Shown here: positions 25,259 through 33,938 of the stretch, piece by piece
How the letters are laid out: each line of letters opens with the position of its first letter
Position numbering within the stretch: position 1 is the stretch's first letter
NCBI RefSeq assembly: GCF_002355475.1
Contig: NZ_AP014862.1
Span: forward strand, 620,001-684,000
From: Pseudomonas furukawaii
GTDB lineage: Bacteria > Pseudomonadota > Gammaproteobacteria > Pseudomonadales > Pseudomonadaceae
DNA: 64,000 nt
Direction: 5' to 3'
Made by a program: the position numbers and the translations under genes
The notes under the pieces: generated by a model
The model's input: only the letters and a program-made list of their open reading frames with translations
Told to the model about the DNA's origin: nothing
The model's database searches: none

Positions 25259-26170
25259 TCAGGCATCCCTCCTGTAGGTCAGCAGCACGATCCCCGCCAC
25301 GACGATGGCCCCGCCGATCAGCTGCATGCCGCCCAGCACCTGATCCAGCAGCACCCAGCCGAACAGCAGCGTGGCGATGGGCTCGACGTTCATCACCGGC
25401 GCGTTCTGCGGCATGTTCAGGCGCGGCACGCTGACGAAGAGTACCGAGAAGGCCGTGCCATAAAGCAACACCAGGGCGCCCAGCGCGACCCAGCCGGCGG
25501 GACTCGAGGGGGGCGACATACCGCCCGGCACCAGGCCGCTGGCGCCGGCGATGGCCATGCTGGCGAAGACGATCATCAGGGTGAGCATGCTGCGCACCGG
25601 GCCTCTGAGACCGGCCAGCCTGTGATCGGTTATCCACAGGGCGCAGGCGAAGGCGCAGGCGGCGCAGAAGGCCAGGCCCACCCCCAGCGTCCATTCCGGC
25701 CCCGCTCCCTCGCTGGCGGCCAGGCGCGCCGGCACGTCCAGGGCGAACACCAGCCCCACCAGGATCAGACCCATCAGCAACGCGTTGCGCCGGCTCGGCG
25801 CGCCACCGCCCAGGGCCCAGGTCAGCAGGGCCAGGACGATGGGGAAGGTGTTGCCCACCAGCAAGGCCAGGGCCACCGGGATACGGGCCACGGCCGAATA
25901 GAGGCAGAGGCTCTGGGTGGCGATCAGCAGTCCCAGCAGCAACTGCCAGCGACGGCTGCCCGGTGGCAGGGCCAGCGGCTGGCGCTGCCAGAGCACCAGG
26001 CCGGTGAGGACCGTCATGGCGACGCCGGAGCGGCAGAGGATGGCCAGCAGCAGGCCGGTGCCGTCGTCGAAGGCGAAGCGCGCGGCGATGTGGTTGCCGG
26101 CGAAGGCGCAGGCCAGCAGGACGAGCATCAGGACGGCGATGTGCCGGGGGAAGGGAAGGCTGGCAGGCAT
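25259..26170 (-). CDS. EamA-family (DMT) permease
   Basis: This is an inner-membrane drug/metabolite transporter-type permease of 303 residues with about ten predicted helices arranged as two EamA repeats. The C-terminal repeat contains NAPVMNVEPIATLLFGWVLLDQ, a typical EamA end motif. The start is ATG 26170 (MPASLPFPRHIAVLML). It follows the TRAP operon on the same strand by 110 bases, separated by a GC-rich hairpin, so it may be a read-through gene or independent. It is convergent with the GntR gene (24 bases apart). The substrate is unknown. Confidence 0.85.
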   Translation of the reverse strand: MPASLPFPRHIAVLMLVLLACAFAGNHIAARFAFDDGTGLLLAILCRSGVAMTVLTGLVLWQRQPLALPPGSRRWQLLLGLLIATQSLCLYSAVARIPVALALLVGNTFPIVLALLTWALGGGAPSRRNALLMGLILVGLVFALDVPARLAASEGAGPEWTLGVGLAFCAACAFACALWITDHRLAGLRGPVRSMLTLMIVFASMAIAGASGLVPGGMSPPSSPAGWVALGALVLLYGTAFSVLFVSVPRLNMPQNAPVMNVEPIATLLFGWVLLDQVLGGMQLIGGAIVVAGIVLLTYRRDA

Positions 26171-26250
26171 GGAAACTGTCCTTGTCAGGCGCTGTGGACT
26201 CGGCGCGGGTTCTCCGGACGGCGTGCGGCCGTTCTTCTGGAGGAGGGGAA

Positions 26251-26271
26251 GCGGGCCGGATGCCGGCCCGC
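26251..26271 (-). terminator. GC-rich hairpin after the TRAP operon
   Basis: GCGGGCC and GGCCCGC form a 7-bp stem around a 7-base loop, directly after the TRAP large-subunit gene on the minus strand. No T run follows, so termination would be weak or Rho-assisted. Confidence 0.4.
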
Positions 26272-26280
26272 CGGGGTGGG

Positions 26281-27561
26281 TCAGAGTACGACGCTGGGCA
26301 GCCAGAGGGAGATGGCGGGGATGTAGGTCACCGCCATCAGCACCAGGAACAGCGCGGCGTAGAAGGGCAGCAGGGCCTTCACGGTGCTCTCGATGCTGAC
26401 CTTGCCGATCGCCGAGCCGACGAAGAGCACCGCGCCCACCGGCGGGGTGATCAGGCCGATGCCCAGGTTCACCAGCATGATCATGCCGAAGTGCACCGGG
26501 TCGACGCCGATGTCGGTGATCACCGGCATCAGGATCGGAGTCAGGATCAGGATCAGCGGCGCCATGTCCATCACGGTGCCCAGCAACAGCAGCATGGCGT
26601 TGATGCACATGAGGATCACGTAGCGGTTGTCCGACAGGGTCAGGAACAGCGTGGTGATCTTCGCCGGGATCTGCATCAGGGTCATGATGTAGCCGAAGCT
26701 GGCCGCGAAGGCGATGAGGATCATCACGATGGAGATGGTCCGCACCGTGCGATGCATCAGCTTGGGCAGGTCGCGCCACTTGTAGTCGCGGTAGATGAAC
26801 ATGGTCACGAAGAACGACCAGACCACCGCGATGGCCGCCGACTCGGTGGCGGTGAACACCCCGGAGAGGATGCCGCCGAGGATGATCACCATGGCCATGA
26901 GGCCCCAGAGCGCCTCGCCGGCGATCTTCAGCGCCTGGCGCAGCGGGATCACCTCGCCCTTGGGGTAGTTGCGCTTCTTCGCGAACAGCAGGCACAGGCC
27001 CATCATCACCGCCGAGAGCAGCAGCCCGGGCATGACCCCGGCCATGAACAGCGCGCCGATGGACACGGTGCCGCCCGCCGCCAGGGAGTAGAGCACCGAG
27101 TTGTGGCTGGGCGGCGTCAGCAGCGCCTGTACCGAACCGCTCACGGTCACGGCGGTGGAGAACTCGCGGGGATAGCCCTTGCGCTCCATCTCCGGGATCA
27201 GCACCGAGCCCACCGAGGCGGTATCCGCCACCGAGGAACCGGAGATGGCGCCGAAGAAGGTGGAGGCCATGATGTTCACCAGGGACAGGCCGCCCCGCAC
27301 GAAGCCCACCAGGACACCGGCGAAGGCCACCAGGCGGCGTGACATGCCGCCCTCGGCCATGATGGCGCCCGCCAGCACGAAGAAGGGAATGGCCAGCAGG
27401 GAGAACTTGTTAACGCCACCGGCCACCTGGATCATCATCGCCTGCAGCGGGATGTCGATCCACCAGGCGCCGATCAGGGCGGACAGTCCCAGGGCATAGG
27501 CCACCGGCATGCCCAGGAGAATCAGCAGGATGAAACTGCCCAGCAGAATGAATGCGTCCAC
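26281..27561 (-). CDS. TRAP transporter large permease (DctM type)
   Basis: This is the large membrane subunit of a tripartite ATP-independent periplasmic transporter, which takes up organic acids using a sodium or proton gradient. The product has 426 residues with about twelve hydrophobic segments. The DctM signature regions are seen as LLGMPVAYALGLSALIG at the N-terminus and LLLGTVMDMAPLILILTPILMPV near residue 320. Its start abuts the small permease stop (27561/27562). The operon also encodes a DctP solute receptor, a lactonase and uronate dehydrogenase, so the cargo is probably a hexuronate or aldarate. Confidence 0.93.
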   Translation of the reverse strand: MDAFILLGSFILLILLGMPVAYALGLSALIGAWWIDIPLQAMMIQVAGGVNKFSLLAIPFFVLAGAIMAEGGMSRRLVAFAGVLVGFVRGGLSLVNIMASTFFGAISGSSVADTASVGSVLIPEMERKGYPREFSTAVTVSGSVQALLTPPSHNSVLYSLAAGGTVSIGALFMAGVMPGLLLSAVMMGLCLLFAKKRNYPKGEVIPLRQALKIAGEALWGLMAMVIILGGILSGVFTATESAAIAVVWSFFVTMFIYRDYKWRDLPKLMHRTVRTISIVMILIAFAASFGYIMTLMQIPAKITTLFLTLSDNRYVILMCINAMLLLLGTVMDMAPLILILTPILMPVITDIGVDPVHFGMIMLVNLGIGLITPPVGAVLFVGSAIGKVSIESTVKALLPFYAALFLVLMAVTYIPAISLWLPSVVL

Positions 27562-28089
27562 TTATGCGGCTCCTTCGTTTTCTTCCACCAGATCGAACTG
27601 CACCACGCGGCGGTGGCTCTGGTCGCCCAGGAGGAGCTTCTCGAGTACGAACACCAGGGTCAGCACGCCGCCGATCGGGATCGGCGCGTAGGTCAGGCCC
27701 ACCCGCAGGCCGGGCAGCGACGCGACGAACTGGTTCCAGGTGGTGGCGCACAGCTTGGCGCCCCAGAGGGCCATGAACAGGCAGATCAGCGCCATCAGCA
27801 CCTGCACCAGCAGCGAGGCGGACAGGCGAATCCGTTGCGGCAGGCGGTCCACCAGCATGCCCACCGCCATGTGCGCGCCGGCCCGGTAGCTGGCGGCGGC
27901 GCCGACGAAGGTGAACACCACCATCAGCAGGATCGAAACCGGCTCGGGCCAGCTGGACCCGGTGCCCAGCACGTAGCGGGCGAAGATGCCCCAGGGAATG
28001 ATCAGTGACATGGTGGCGACGGACAGGCCCGCGACCCAGATGCAGGTCATGTAGAGGCCGTCGTTGAAACGCAGCAGGGTGTCTTTCAT
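27562..28089 (-). CDS. TRAP transporter small permease (DctQ type)
   Basis: This is the small membrane subunit of the TRAP system. It has 175 residues with four predicted helices and the family loop WARYVLGTGSSWPEPVSIL-like segment (FARYVLGTGSSWPEPVSILL, residues 31-50). It lies between the solute-receptor gene (64-base gap) and the large permease (no gap), the usual P-Q-M order. Confidence 0.9.
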   Translation of the reverse strand: MKDTLLRFNDGLYMTCIWVAGLSVATMSLIIPWGIFARYVLGTGSSWPEPVSILLMVVFTFVGAAASYRAGAHMAVGMLVDRLPQRIRLSASLLVQVLMALICLFMALWGAKLCATTWNQFVASLPGLRVGLTYAPIPIGGVLTLVFVLEKLLLGDQSHRRVVQFDLVEENEGAA

Positions 28090-28153
28090 GGGACTTCACC
28101 GGCACCGCGGCGGACTGGCCCGCCACGGTGTTCGTCAGGGAGTTGGGACGCGG

Positions 28154-29125
28154 TTACTGGACGTCGGCGATGCGCTGGATCAGGTCGGCGTACTGGGCGC
28201 CGTACTTCTCGCGCACCGGCGCGGTGGCGTCGAAGAAGGGCTTCTTGTCCACGGTGATGAACTCGACGCCGGCGGCCTTCAGCTTCTCCTCGCTGGCGGC
28301 GGACTTGGCGTCCCACAGGGCGCGCTCCTCCATCTGCGCCTCGCGGGCCACCTTCTTCACCAGGGCCTGTTGCTCGGGAGTCAGCTTGTTCCAGGTGGTC
28401 TTGGACATCACCAGCGGCTCGGGAAGGATCAGGTGGCCGGTCAGGGTGTAGTACTTGGCGTTCTGGAAGTGGTTGTGCTCCAGCATGGTCGGCGGATTGT
28501 TCTCGGCCCCGTCGATCACTCCGGTCTGCAGGGCGCTGAAGATCTCGCCGGTGTCCATGGCGATGCCGTTGCCGCCCATGGCGTTCATCATGTCGATGAA
28601 CAGCGGGTTGCCCATGACGCGGATCTTCTTGCCTTGCAGGTCCTGGATGCTGCGCACCGGCTCCTTGGTGTAGAGGTTGCGCGTACCGCCGTCCATCCAG
28701 GCCAGGGCCACCAGGTTGAATTCGGAGTGGGTGATCTTGTCGAGGATCTCCTGGCCGATCTCGCCGTCGATGACCTTGCGCATGTGGGCGTGGTCACGGA
28801 ACACGAAGGGCATGTTGAAGACGTTCACGTCCGGCACCACCGGGCCGACGATGCCGAGGCTGACGCGGGCCATCTGGATGGCGCCGATCTGCGCCTGCTC
28901 GATCACTTCCTTCTCGGAGCCCAGCACGCCGCCGGCGAACATCTTGAAGGTGATCTCGCCCTTGCTGGCTTCCTCCAGCTTCCTGCCCATGTTCTGCTCG
29001 GCCACCACCGTGGGGTAACCCGCCGGATGGACGTCGGCGAACTTGATATCCAGGGCCTGGGCGCTGCCGACCAGGCTGAAGGCGAAGGGCAGGGCGGCGA
29101 CGAGCAGCTTGCGTTTCAGGTTCAT
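28154..29125 (-). CDS. TRAP solute-binding protein (DctP type)
   Basis: This is the periplasmic receptor of the TRAP system, 323 residues. A signal peptide (MNLKRKLLVAALPFAFSLVG then SAQA) is followed by the mature start LDIKFADVHPAGYPTV. The DctP core includes GEIFSALQTGVIDGAENNPP and the ligand-contacting arginine region QGKKIRVMGNPLFIDMM. The conserved Arg is the usual anchor for a substrate carboxylate. The operon partners are uronate dehydrogenase and a lactonase, which point to hexuronate or aldarate as ligand. The exact sugar acid cannot be read from the sequence. Confidence 0.93.
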   Translation of the reverse strand: MNLKRKLLVAALPFAFSLVGSAQALDIKFADVHPAGYPTVVAEQNMGRKLEEASKGEITFKMFAGGVLGSEKEVIEQAQIGAIQMARVSLGIVGPVVPDVNVFNMPFVFRDHAHMRKVIDGEIGQEILDKITHSEFNLVALAWMDGGTRNLYTKEPVRSIQDLQGKKIRVMGNPLFIDMMNAMGGNGIAMDTGEIFSALQTGVIDGAENNPPTMLEHNHFQNAKYYTLTGHLILPEPLVMSKTTWNKLTPEQQALVKKVAREAQMEERALWDAKSAASEEKLKAAGVEFITVDKKPFFDATAPVREKYGAQYADLIQRIADVQ

Positions 29126-29191
29126 GGTGAAACTCCGGTCTTGTTGTTGTCTGGTTTCGATTCTGGGAACAGCGGTACGGCGGGTCGGGGC

Positions 29192-30085
29192 TCAGCCCCG
29201 GAACACGGGCTCCTCCAGGCCCTTCACCCCGGGCGACAGGGCGAACAGGCCGCCAGCCAGGGGCTGGTCGGAGAGGTCGCCGGCGGGGCGTATGGAGGTG
29301 ACGAAGAGGGTGGCCAGGCCGGGTCCGCCGAAGGCGCACATGGCGGGCTTCTTCACCGGTACGGCCAGGGAGCGATCGAGGCGGCCGTCCGGGGTGAAGC
29401 GATGCACCAGGCCGGCATCGTTGCCGCAGATCCAGTAGCAGCCGTCCTCGTCCACGGCGGCGCCGTCCGGGCGGCCCGGGAACTCGCGCATGTCCACGAA
29501 CAGCCGGCGGTTGTAGGGGATGCCGCTGTCGGTGTCGTAGTCGAAGGCCCAGATCGCCTGCACCTCGGGGTGCGAGTCGGAGAGGTACATGCGGGTGCCA
29601 TCCGGGCTGAAGGCCAGGCCGTTGGGCACGATGAAGTCGCCCAGGCGTGCCGTCAGCGGTCCGGACTCGCCGTCGAAGCGGTAGAGGGCGCCGACGCGTG
29701 CGCCGGCGGCCATGTCCAGCAGCATGGTGCCCGCCCAGAAGCGACCCTGGCGATCGCAGCGGCCATCGTTGAAGCGCATCGCCGGTACGGCATGCTCCAC
29801 CGGGGCGAGGCGGGTGGACTGCAGGCGGCCGTCGTCACCCGGCTGCAGCTGGAAGACGCCGCTCTGCATCCCGGCGATCCAGCCACCGCCGCGACCGTCT
29901 TCGCGACGGGCGATGCAGGCGATCATCTCGTCGGCTTCCCAGCTCTGGCTGGCGCCGTCGGCCAGGCGCCAGCGGTGCAGGCGGCGGGCGGGAATATCGA
30001 CCCAGTAAAGGGCCTGTTCCCGTGGATGCCACACCGGGCTTTCTCCGGTGGCGTTGCGGGCATCCAGGATCAGTTCGGCATGCAT
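29192..30085 (-). CDS. SMP-30/gluconolactonase-family lactonase, probable aldarolactonase
   Basis: This is a calcium- or zinc-dependent lactone hydrolase of 297 residues with a six-bladed beta-propeller. The first-blade metal ligand Glu15 is in TGESPVWHP. Further ligand regions are MRFNDGRCDRQGRFW, IVPNGLAFSPDG and LSDSHPEVQ. Members beside uronate dehydrogenases (UxuL type) open the glucaro- or galactaro-1,5-lactone that the dehydrogenase releases. Here it is 47 bases downstream of that gene, so the same role is likely. There is no signal peptide, so it is cytoplasmic. Confidence 0.85.
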   Translation of the reverse strand: MHAELILDARNATGESPVWHPREQALYWVDIPARRLHRWRLADGASQSWEADEMIACIARREDGRGGGWIAGMQSGVFQLQPGDDGRLQSTRLAPVEHAVPAMRFNDGRCDRQGRFWAGTMLLDMAAGARVGALYRFDGESGPLTARLGDFIVPNGLAFSPDGTRMYLSDSHPEVQAIWAFDYDTDSGIPYNRRLFVDMREFPGRPDGAAVDEDGCYWICGNDAGLVHRFTPDGRLDRSLAVPVKKPAMCAFGGPGLATLFVTSIRPAGDLSDQPLAGGLFALSPGVKGLEEPVFRG

Positions 30086-30132
30086 GGCGGTCGGTCTCTT
30101 GTTCTTGTGGGCCGTGCGGGAGAGGAGCGGGT

Positions 30133-30954
30133 TCAGTCGAACGGGCCGGCCGCGACGAAGGCGCCGCCCTGGTAGACCGCGACCGGGTCATCGGCGGCTG
30201 GCGCCGGCTGGCTTTCCACCTTGGCGCGGAAGGGCTCGGAGCTGTCCTTGGGCCGGTAGCCGAGGTGGCTGGCCAGGTGGTTGTCCCACCAGACCTCGCG
30301 GTTGTCGGACATGCCGTAGACCAGGGTGTGGCCGACGTCGGGGGTGAACAGGGACTTCTCGATCAGCTGGGTCAGGTCGTCGTAGCTGAGCCAGGTCGAC
30401 ATCATCCGGCGATTCTGCGGCTCGGGGAACGAAGAACCGATGCGGATGCTCACCGTCTCGATGCCGTAGCGGTCGTAATAGAAGCTGGCCATGTCCTCGC
30501 CGAAGGACTTGGACAGGCCGTAGTAGCCGTCCGGTCGACGCGGGCTGGCGGCGTCGAGGCGCTGGTCCTGGCGGTAGAAGCCGATCACGTGGTTGGAGCT
30601 GGCGAACACCACGCGCTTCACACCATGGCGGCGGGCGGCTTCATAGAGGTTGAAGACGCCACGGATGTTGGCCTCGAGGATCTCCTCGAACGGGCGCTCC
30701 ACCGAGATGCCGCCGAAATGCAGGATGGCGTCGACGCCCTGAACCAGGGCATCCACCGCCGCCTTGTCGGCGAGGTCACAGGGAATCACTTCTTCATGGG
30801 GGCCGGCGGCGGGAGCCATGGCGGCGATGTCGGAGAGGCGCAGCACTTCGGCGAAGGGGCGGGTGGTCTCGCGCAGGACCTTGCCGAGGCCGCCGGCGGC
30901 ACCGGTGAGCAGAATGCGCTTGAGGCAGCGGGACGCGGGTTGGGAAGGATTCAT
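30133..30954 (-). CDS. udh: Uronate dehydrogenase
   Basis: Uronate dehydrogenase oxidises D-glucuronate or D-galacturonate with NAD+ to the aldaro-1,5-lactone, the first step of the oxidative uronate route. The product has 273 residues of the extended SDR fold. The NAD motif TGAAGGLGK is at residues 17-25, the active-site segment is ASSNHVIGFY, and the catalytic pair Tyr145-xxx-Lys149 lies in DGYYGLSKSFGED. It is the first gene of the minus-strand operon (udh, lactonase, TRAP subunits). Its promoter (31020-31049) is TTGACA-18-GATAAT with an operator over the expected start site. Confidence 0.9.
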   Translation of the reverse strand: MNPSQPASRCLKRILLTGAAGGLGKVLRETTRPFAEVLRLSDIAAMAPAAGPHEEVIPCDLADKAAVDALVQGVDAILHFGGISVERPFEEILEANIRGVFNLYEAARRHGVKRVVFASSNHVIGFYRQDQRLDAASPRRPDGYYGLSKSFGEDMASFYYDRYGIETVSIRIGSSFPEPQNRRMMSTWLSYDDLTQLIEKSLFTPDVGHTLVYGMSDNREVWWDNHLASHLGYRPKDSSEPFRAKVESQPAPAADDPVAVYQGGAFVAAGPFD

Positions 30955-30990
30955 GCTTCTGGCCTTTCCGTTGTTGTTATTGAGTGCGTC

Positions 30991-31010
30991 GTCATATGTT
31001 GTCGTATGAC
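30991..31010 (-). promoter_or_regulatory. Operator of the udh-TRAP operon (site B)
   Basis: The 20-mer GTCATATGTTGTCGTATGAC is an imperfect inverted repeat. It begins 10 bases downstream of the -10 box, over the predicted transcription start. It agrees at 16 of 20 positions with the site at 41864-41883, which has the same spacing to its promoter. Confidence 0.7.
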
Positions 31011-31019
31011 TGTGGTCGA

Positions 31020-31049
31020 ATTATCGACAGGGCTTCTTTCCGTTGTCAA
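31020..31049 (-). promoter_or_regulatory. Promoter of the udh-lactonase-TRAP operon
   Basis: On the minus strand TTGACA (31044-31049) and GATAAT (31020-31025) are 18 bases apart. The promoter and the flanking GCGTTGAC..., CTGTCGATAAT are nearly identical to the oprD promoter at 41892-41921. Confidence 0.75.
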
Positions 31050-31070
31050 CGCGGCGAAAGTTGAAAATTC

Positions 31071-31083
31071 GTCATCGTACGAA
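31071..31083. promoter_or_regulatory. Operator copy in the udh-kdgD intergenic region (site C)
   Basis: GTCATCGTACGAA (complement TTCGTACGATGAC) holds the palindromic core TCGTACGA. It lies 21 bases upstream of the udh -35 box. The rest of this divergent intergenic region up to 31240 shows no gene and no other clear motif. Confidence 0.6.
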
Positions 31084-31247
31084 GCCAAGCATGCAGCAGG
31101 CCGCGTTATCCGGTCCCGGTGCGGCGACGCTGGGCCTGTCTTGAACCGCTCTACAGCAGGGTTCGCCAGGGATGGCGCGGTAGCGCGGGGCGAGGGGCCG
31201 GCCGTTGGTCGACAGCGGTAGGCGCATCAGGGAGGGATGAATGGGGG

Positions 31248-31279
31248 TTGGCAATGTTTTTAGTTGTACGATAACGTAT
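31248..31279 (+). promoter_or_regulatory. Promoter and operator of the kdgD operon (site D)
   Basis: A possible -35 TTGGCA (31248-31253) and -10 GATAAC (31270-31275) are 16 bases apart. The operator GTTGTACGATAAC (31263-31275) overlaps the -10 box. The 17-mer starting at 31263 matches the one at 41981 at 14 positions. Confidence 0.6.
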
Positions 31280-31363
31280 CTCTCAAGCCGGAGTGCCGGC
31301 CACCGGATTTCCGGCCGCCGGATCACCGGTTCAACTCAAACCGCTTCGCAGGGTGCTCGAATA

Positions 31364-32275
31364 ATGAATCCACAAGAACTCAAGTCCATCCTCTCCTCCG
31401 GGCTGCTGTCCTTCCCCGTCACCGACTTCGACGCCGCCGGCGACTTCAACGCCGCCAGCTATGCCCGTCGCCTGGAATGGCTGGCGCCCTACGGTGCCTC
31501 GGCGCTCTTCGCCGCAGGCGGTACCGGTGAATTCTTCTCCCTGGCGCCGGACGAGTACTCCGGCATCATCAAGACCGCCGTCGACACCTGCGCGAACTCG
31601 GTCCCGATCCTCGCCGGCGTCGGTGGCCCGACCCGCGTGGCCATCCAGTACGCCCAGGAAGCCGAGCGCCTCGGCGCCAAGGGCCTGCTGCTGCTGCCGC
31701 ACTACCTGACCGAAGCCAGCCAGGAGGGCGTCGCCGCCCATGTGGAGCAGGTCTGCAAGTCGGTGAACATCGGCGTGGTGGTCTACAACCGCAACGTCTG
31801 CCGCCTGACCCCGGCGCTGCTGGAGCAACTGGCCGAGCGCTGCCCGAACCTGATCGGCTACAAGGACGGCCTGGGCGATATCGAACTGATGGTCGCCATC
31901 CGCCGCCGCCTGGGCGATCGCTTCAGCTACCTGGGCGGCCTGCCCACCGCCGAAGTCTATGCCGCCGCCTACAAGGCCCTCGGCGTGCCGGTTTACTCCT
32001 CCGCCGTGTTCAACTTCATCCCCAAGACCGCCATGGACTTCTACAAGGCCATCGCCCGCGACGACCACGAAACCGTGGGCAAGCTGATCGATGACTTCTT
32101 CCTGCCCTACCTGGAAATCCGCAACCGCCGCGCCGGCTACGCCGTCAGCATCGTCAAGGCCGGTGCACGCATCTCCGGCTATGACGCCGGCCCAGTGCGC
32201 GCGCCGCTGACCGACCTGCTGCCGGACGAGTACGAACGCCTCGCCGCGCTGATCGACGCCCAGGGCGCCCAGTAA
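31364..32275 (+). CDS. kdgD: 5-dehydro-4-deoxyglucarate dehydratase
   Basis: KdgD dehydrates and decarboxylates 5-keto-4-deoxy-D-glucarate to 2-oxoglutarate semialdehyde. The product has 303 residues from ATG 31364 ([20 protein letters not shown]). It belongs to the DHDPS/NAL class I aldolase-like family. The Schiff-base lysine is Lys167 in [10 protein letters not shown], with Tyr141 in [13 protein letters not shown] and the phosphate-loop-like [11 protein letters not shown] at residues 51-60. An upstream in-frame ATG at 31241 would run across the promoter and is rejected. It is the first gene of the plus-strand operon, and the aldehyde dehydrogenase 20 bases downstream takes its product. Confidence 0.94.
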   Translation: MNPQELKSILSSGLLSFPVTDFDAAGDFNAASYARRLEWLAPYGASALFAAGGTGEFFSLAPDEYSGIIKTAVDTCANSVPILAGVGGPTRVAIQYAQEAERLGAKGLLLLPHYLTEASQEGVAAHVEQVCKSVNIGVVVYNRNVCRLTPALLEQLAERCPNLIGYKDGLGDIELMVAIRRRLGDRFSYLGGLPTAEVYAAAYKALGVPVYSSAVFNFIPKTAMDFYKAIARDDHETVGKLIDDFFLPYLEIRNRRAGYAVSIVKAGARISGYDAGPVRAPLTDLLPDEYERLAALIDAQGAQ

Positions 32276-32295
32276 CCGCAACCAGGAGCCCAGCC

Positions 32296-33741
32296 GTGGC
32301 CGAACAGAAACGCTTCGACAATTTCATCGGCGGAGAGTGGGTGGCCGGCAGCGGCTACTCCCGCAACATCAACCCCTCCGACCTCTCCGACTGCCTGGGC
32401 GAATACGCCCAGGCCGACGCCGCCCAGGTGGCCCAGGCCATCGCGGCGGCCCGCGCGGCCTTCCCGGCCTGGTCCGTCTCCGGCATCCAGGCCCGCGCCG
32501 ACGCCCTCGACAAGGTGGGCAGCGAGATCCTCGCCCGTCGCGAGGAGCTGGGTGCGCTGCTGGCGCGGGAGGAAGGCAAGACCCTGCCGGAAGCCAGTGG
32601 CGAGGTGGCGCGCGCCGGCAACATCTTCAAGTTCTTCGCCGGCGAATGCCTGCGCCTGTCCGGCGAGGTGATTCCCTCGGTCCGTCCGGGCGTGGGCGTG
32701 GAAGTCACCCGCGAACCCCTGGGTGTGATCGGCATGATCACGCCCTGGAACTTCCCCATCGCCATTCCCGCCTGGAAGATCGCCCCGGCGCTGGCCTACG
32801 GCAACTGCGTGGTGTTCAAGCCCGCCGACCTGGTGCCCGGCAGCGCCTGGGCCCTGGCCGAGATCATCGCCCGCGCCGGCTTCCCCGCCGGCGTCTTCAA
32901 CTTGGTGATGGGCAGCGGCCGGGTGGTGGGCGAGGCCCTGGTGCATGACACGCGCGTCGACGGCATCAGCTTCACCGGCTCGGTCGGCGTCGGCCGCAGC
33001 ATCGCGGCCAGCTGCGTCGCCCGGGGCGCCAAGGTGCAACTGGAGATGGGCGGCAAGAACCCGCAGGTCATCCTCGACGACGCCGACCTCAAGACCGCCG
33101 TCGAGCTGTCGGTGCAGAGCGCCTTCTATTCCACCGGCCAGCGCTGCACCGCCAGCAGCCGGCTGATCGTCACCGCCGGCATCCACGATCGCTTCATCGA
33201 GGCCATGGCCGAGCGCATGCGCGCGATCCGCGTCGGCCACGCCCTCACCAGTGGCGTCGATATCGGCCCGGTGGTGTCCCAGGCGCAACTGGAGCAGGAC
33301 CTGCGCTACATCGACATCGGCCGTGACGAAGGCGCGCGCCTGGTGACCGGCGGCGAGCGGGTCCGTTGCGACACCGAAGGCTACTTCATGGCCCCGGCGC
33401 TGTTCGCCGACAGCGCGGCGGACATGCGCATCAGCCGCGAGGAGATCTTCGGCCCGGTGGCCAACGTCATCCGCGTGGCCGACTACGAGGAGGCGCTGGC
33501 GCTGGCCAACGACACCGAGTTCGGGCTCTCCGCCGGCATCGCCACCAGCTCGCTCAAGTACGCCAACCACTTCAAGCGCCACGCCCAGGCGGGGATGGTC
33601 ATGGTCAACCTGCCCACCGCCGGGGTGGATTACCACGTGCCGTTCGGCGGTCGCAAAGGCTCGTCCTACGGACCACGGGAGCAGGGGCGCCATGCCCAGG
33701 AGTTCTACACCACGGTGAAAACCACCTACATCGGGAGCTGA
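32296..33741 (+). CDS. 2,5-dioxovalerate (2-oxoglutarate semialdehyde) dehydrogenase
   Basis: This is an NAD(P)-dependent aldehyde dehydrogenase of 481 residues with a GTG start (32296) preceded by CAGGAG. The catalytic Cys284 is in YSTGQRCTASSR, the general base is Glu250 in LEMGGKNPQV, and the cofactor loop is FTGSVGVG (residues 226-233). The family places it with 2-oxoglutarate semialdehyde dehydrogenases. Its position directly after kdgD makes oxidation of 2-oxoglutarate semialdehyde to 2-oxoglutarate, the last step of aldarate breakdown, the likely role. Confidence 0.92.
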   Translation: MAEQKRFDNFIGGEWVAGSGYSRNINPSDLSDCLGEYAQADAAQVAQAIAAARAAFPAWSVSGIQARADALDKVGSEILARREELGALLAREEGKTLPEASGEVARAGNIFKFFAGECLRLSGEVIPSVRPGVGVEVTREPLGVIGMITPWNFPIAIPAWKIAPALAYGNCVVFKPADLVPGSAWALAEIIARAGFPAGVFNLVMGSGRVVGEALVHDTRVDGISFTGSVGVGRSIAASCVARGAKVQLEMGGKNPQVILDDADLKTAVELSVQSAFYSTGQRCTASSRLIVTAGIHDRFIEAMAERMRAIRVGHALTSGVDIGPVVSQAQLEQDLRYIDIGRDEGARLVTGGERVRCDTEGYFMAPALFADSAADMRISREEIFGPVANVIRVADYEEALALANDTEFGLSAGIATSSLKYANHFKRHAQAGMVMVNLPTAGVDYHVPFGGRKGSSYGPREQGRHAQEFYTTVKTTYIGS

Positions 33742-33938
33742 TCGCGACGGGGCAGGGACGCCCCGAGAGCCGGGGCGGCGACGGGGTGCGACGTGCGGCG
33801 GCTGTGTGATCGTCTCTTCGCGGGGACAATCATCCGGTCGACGACCGCTGCCTCTCCGCTGCCTGCGGACTGTGACACCGACACTCGCGCGGCGCGCCGC
33901 GCGAACTCTTCGACAAGAACAATTCAGAGAGAAGAACC
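33742..33938 (+). other. Gap between the aldehyde dehydrogenase and the aldarate permease, with perfect palindrome
   Basis: This 197-base gap has no gene. At 33885-33904 it holds a perfect 20-base GC palindrome (TCGCGCGGCG followed by its complement), about 34 bases before the permease start. No operator of the TYGTACRA type and no convincing promoter were seen, so the permease may be transcribed from the kdgD promoter. Confidence 0.5.

Noticed and set aside
28064-30175. 703-codon plus-strand frame across the TRAP receptor and lactonase genes
   Set aside because: Antisense shadow with His/Gly/Val-rich low-information sequence; the minus-strand genes have clear motifs.
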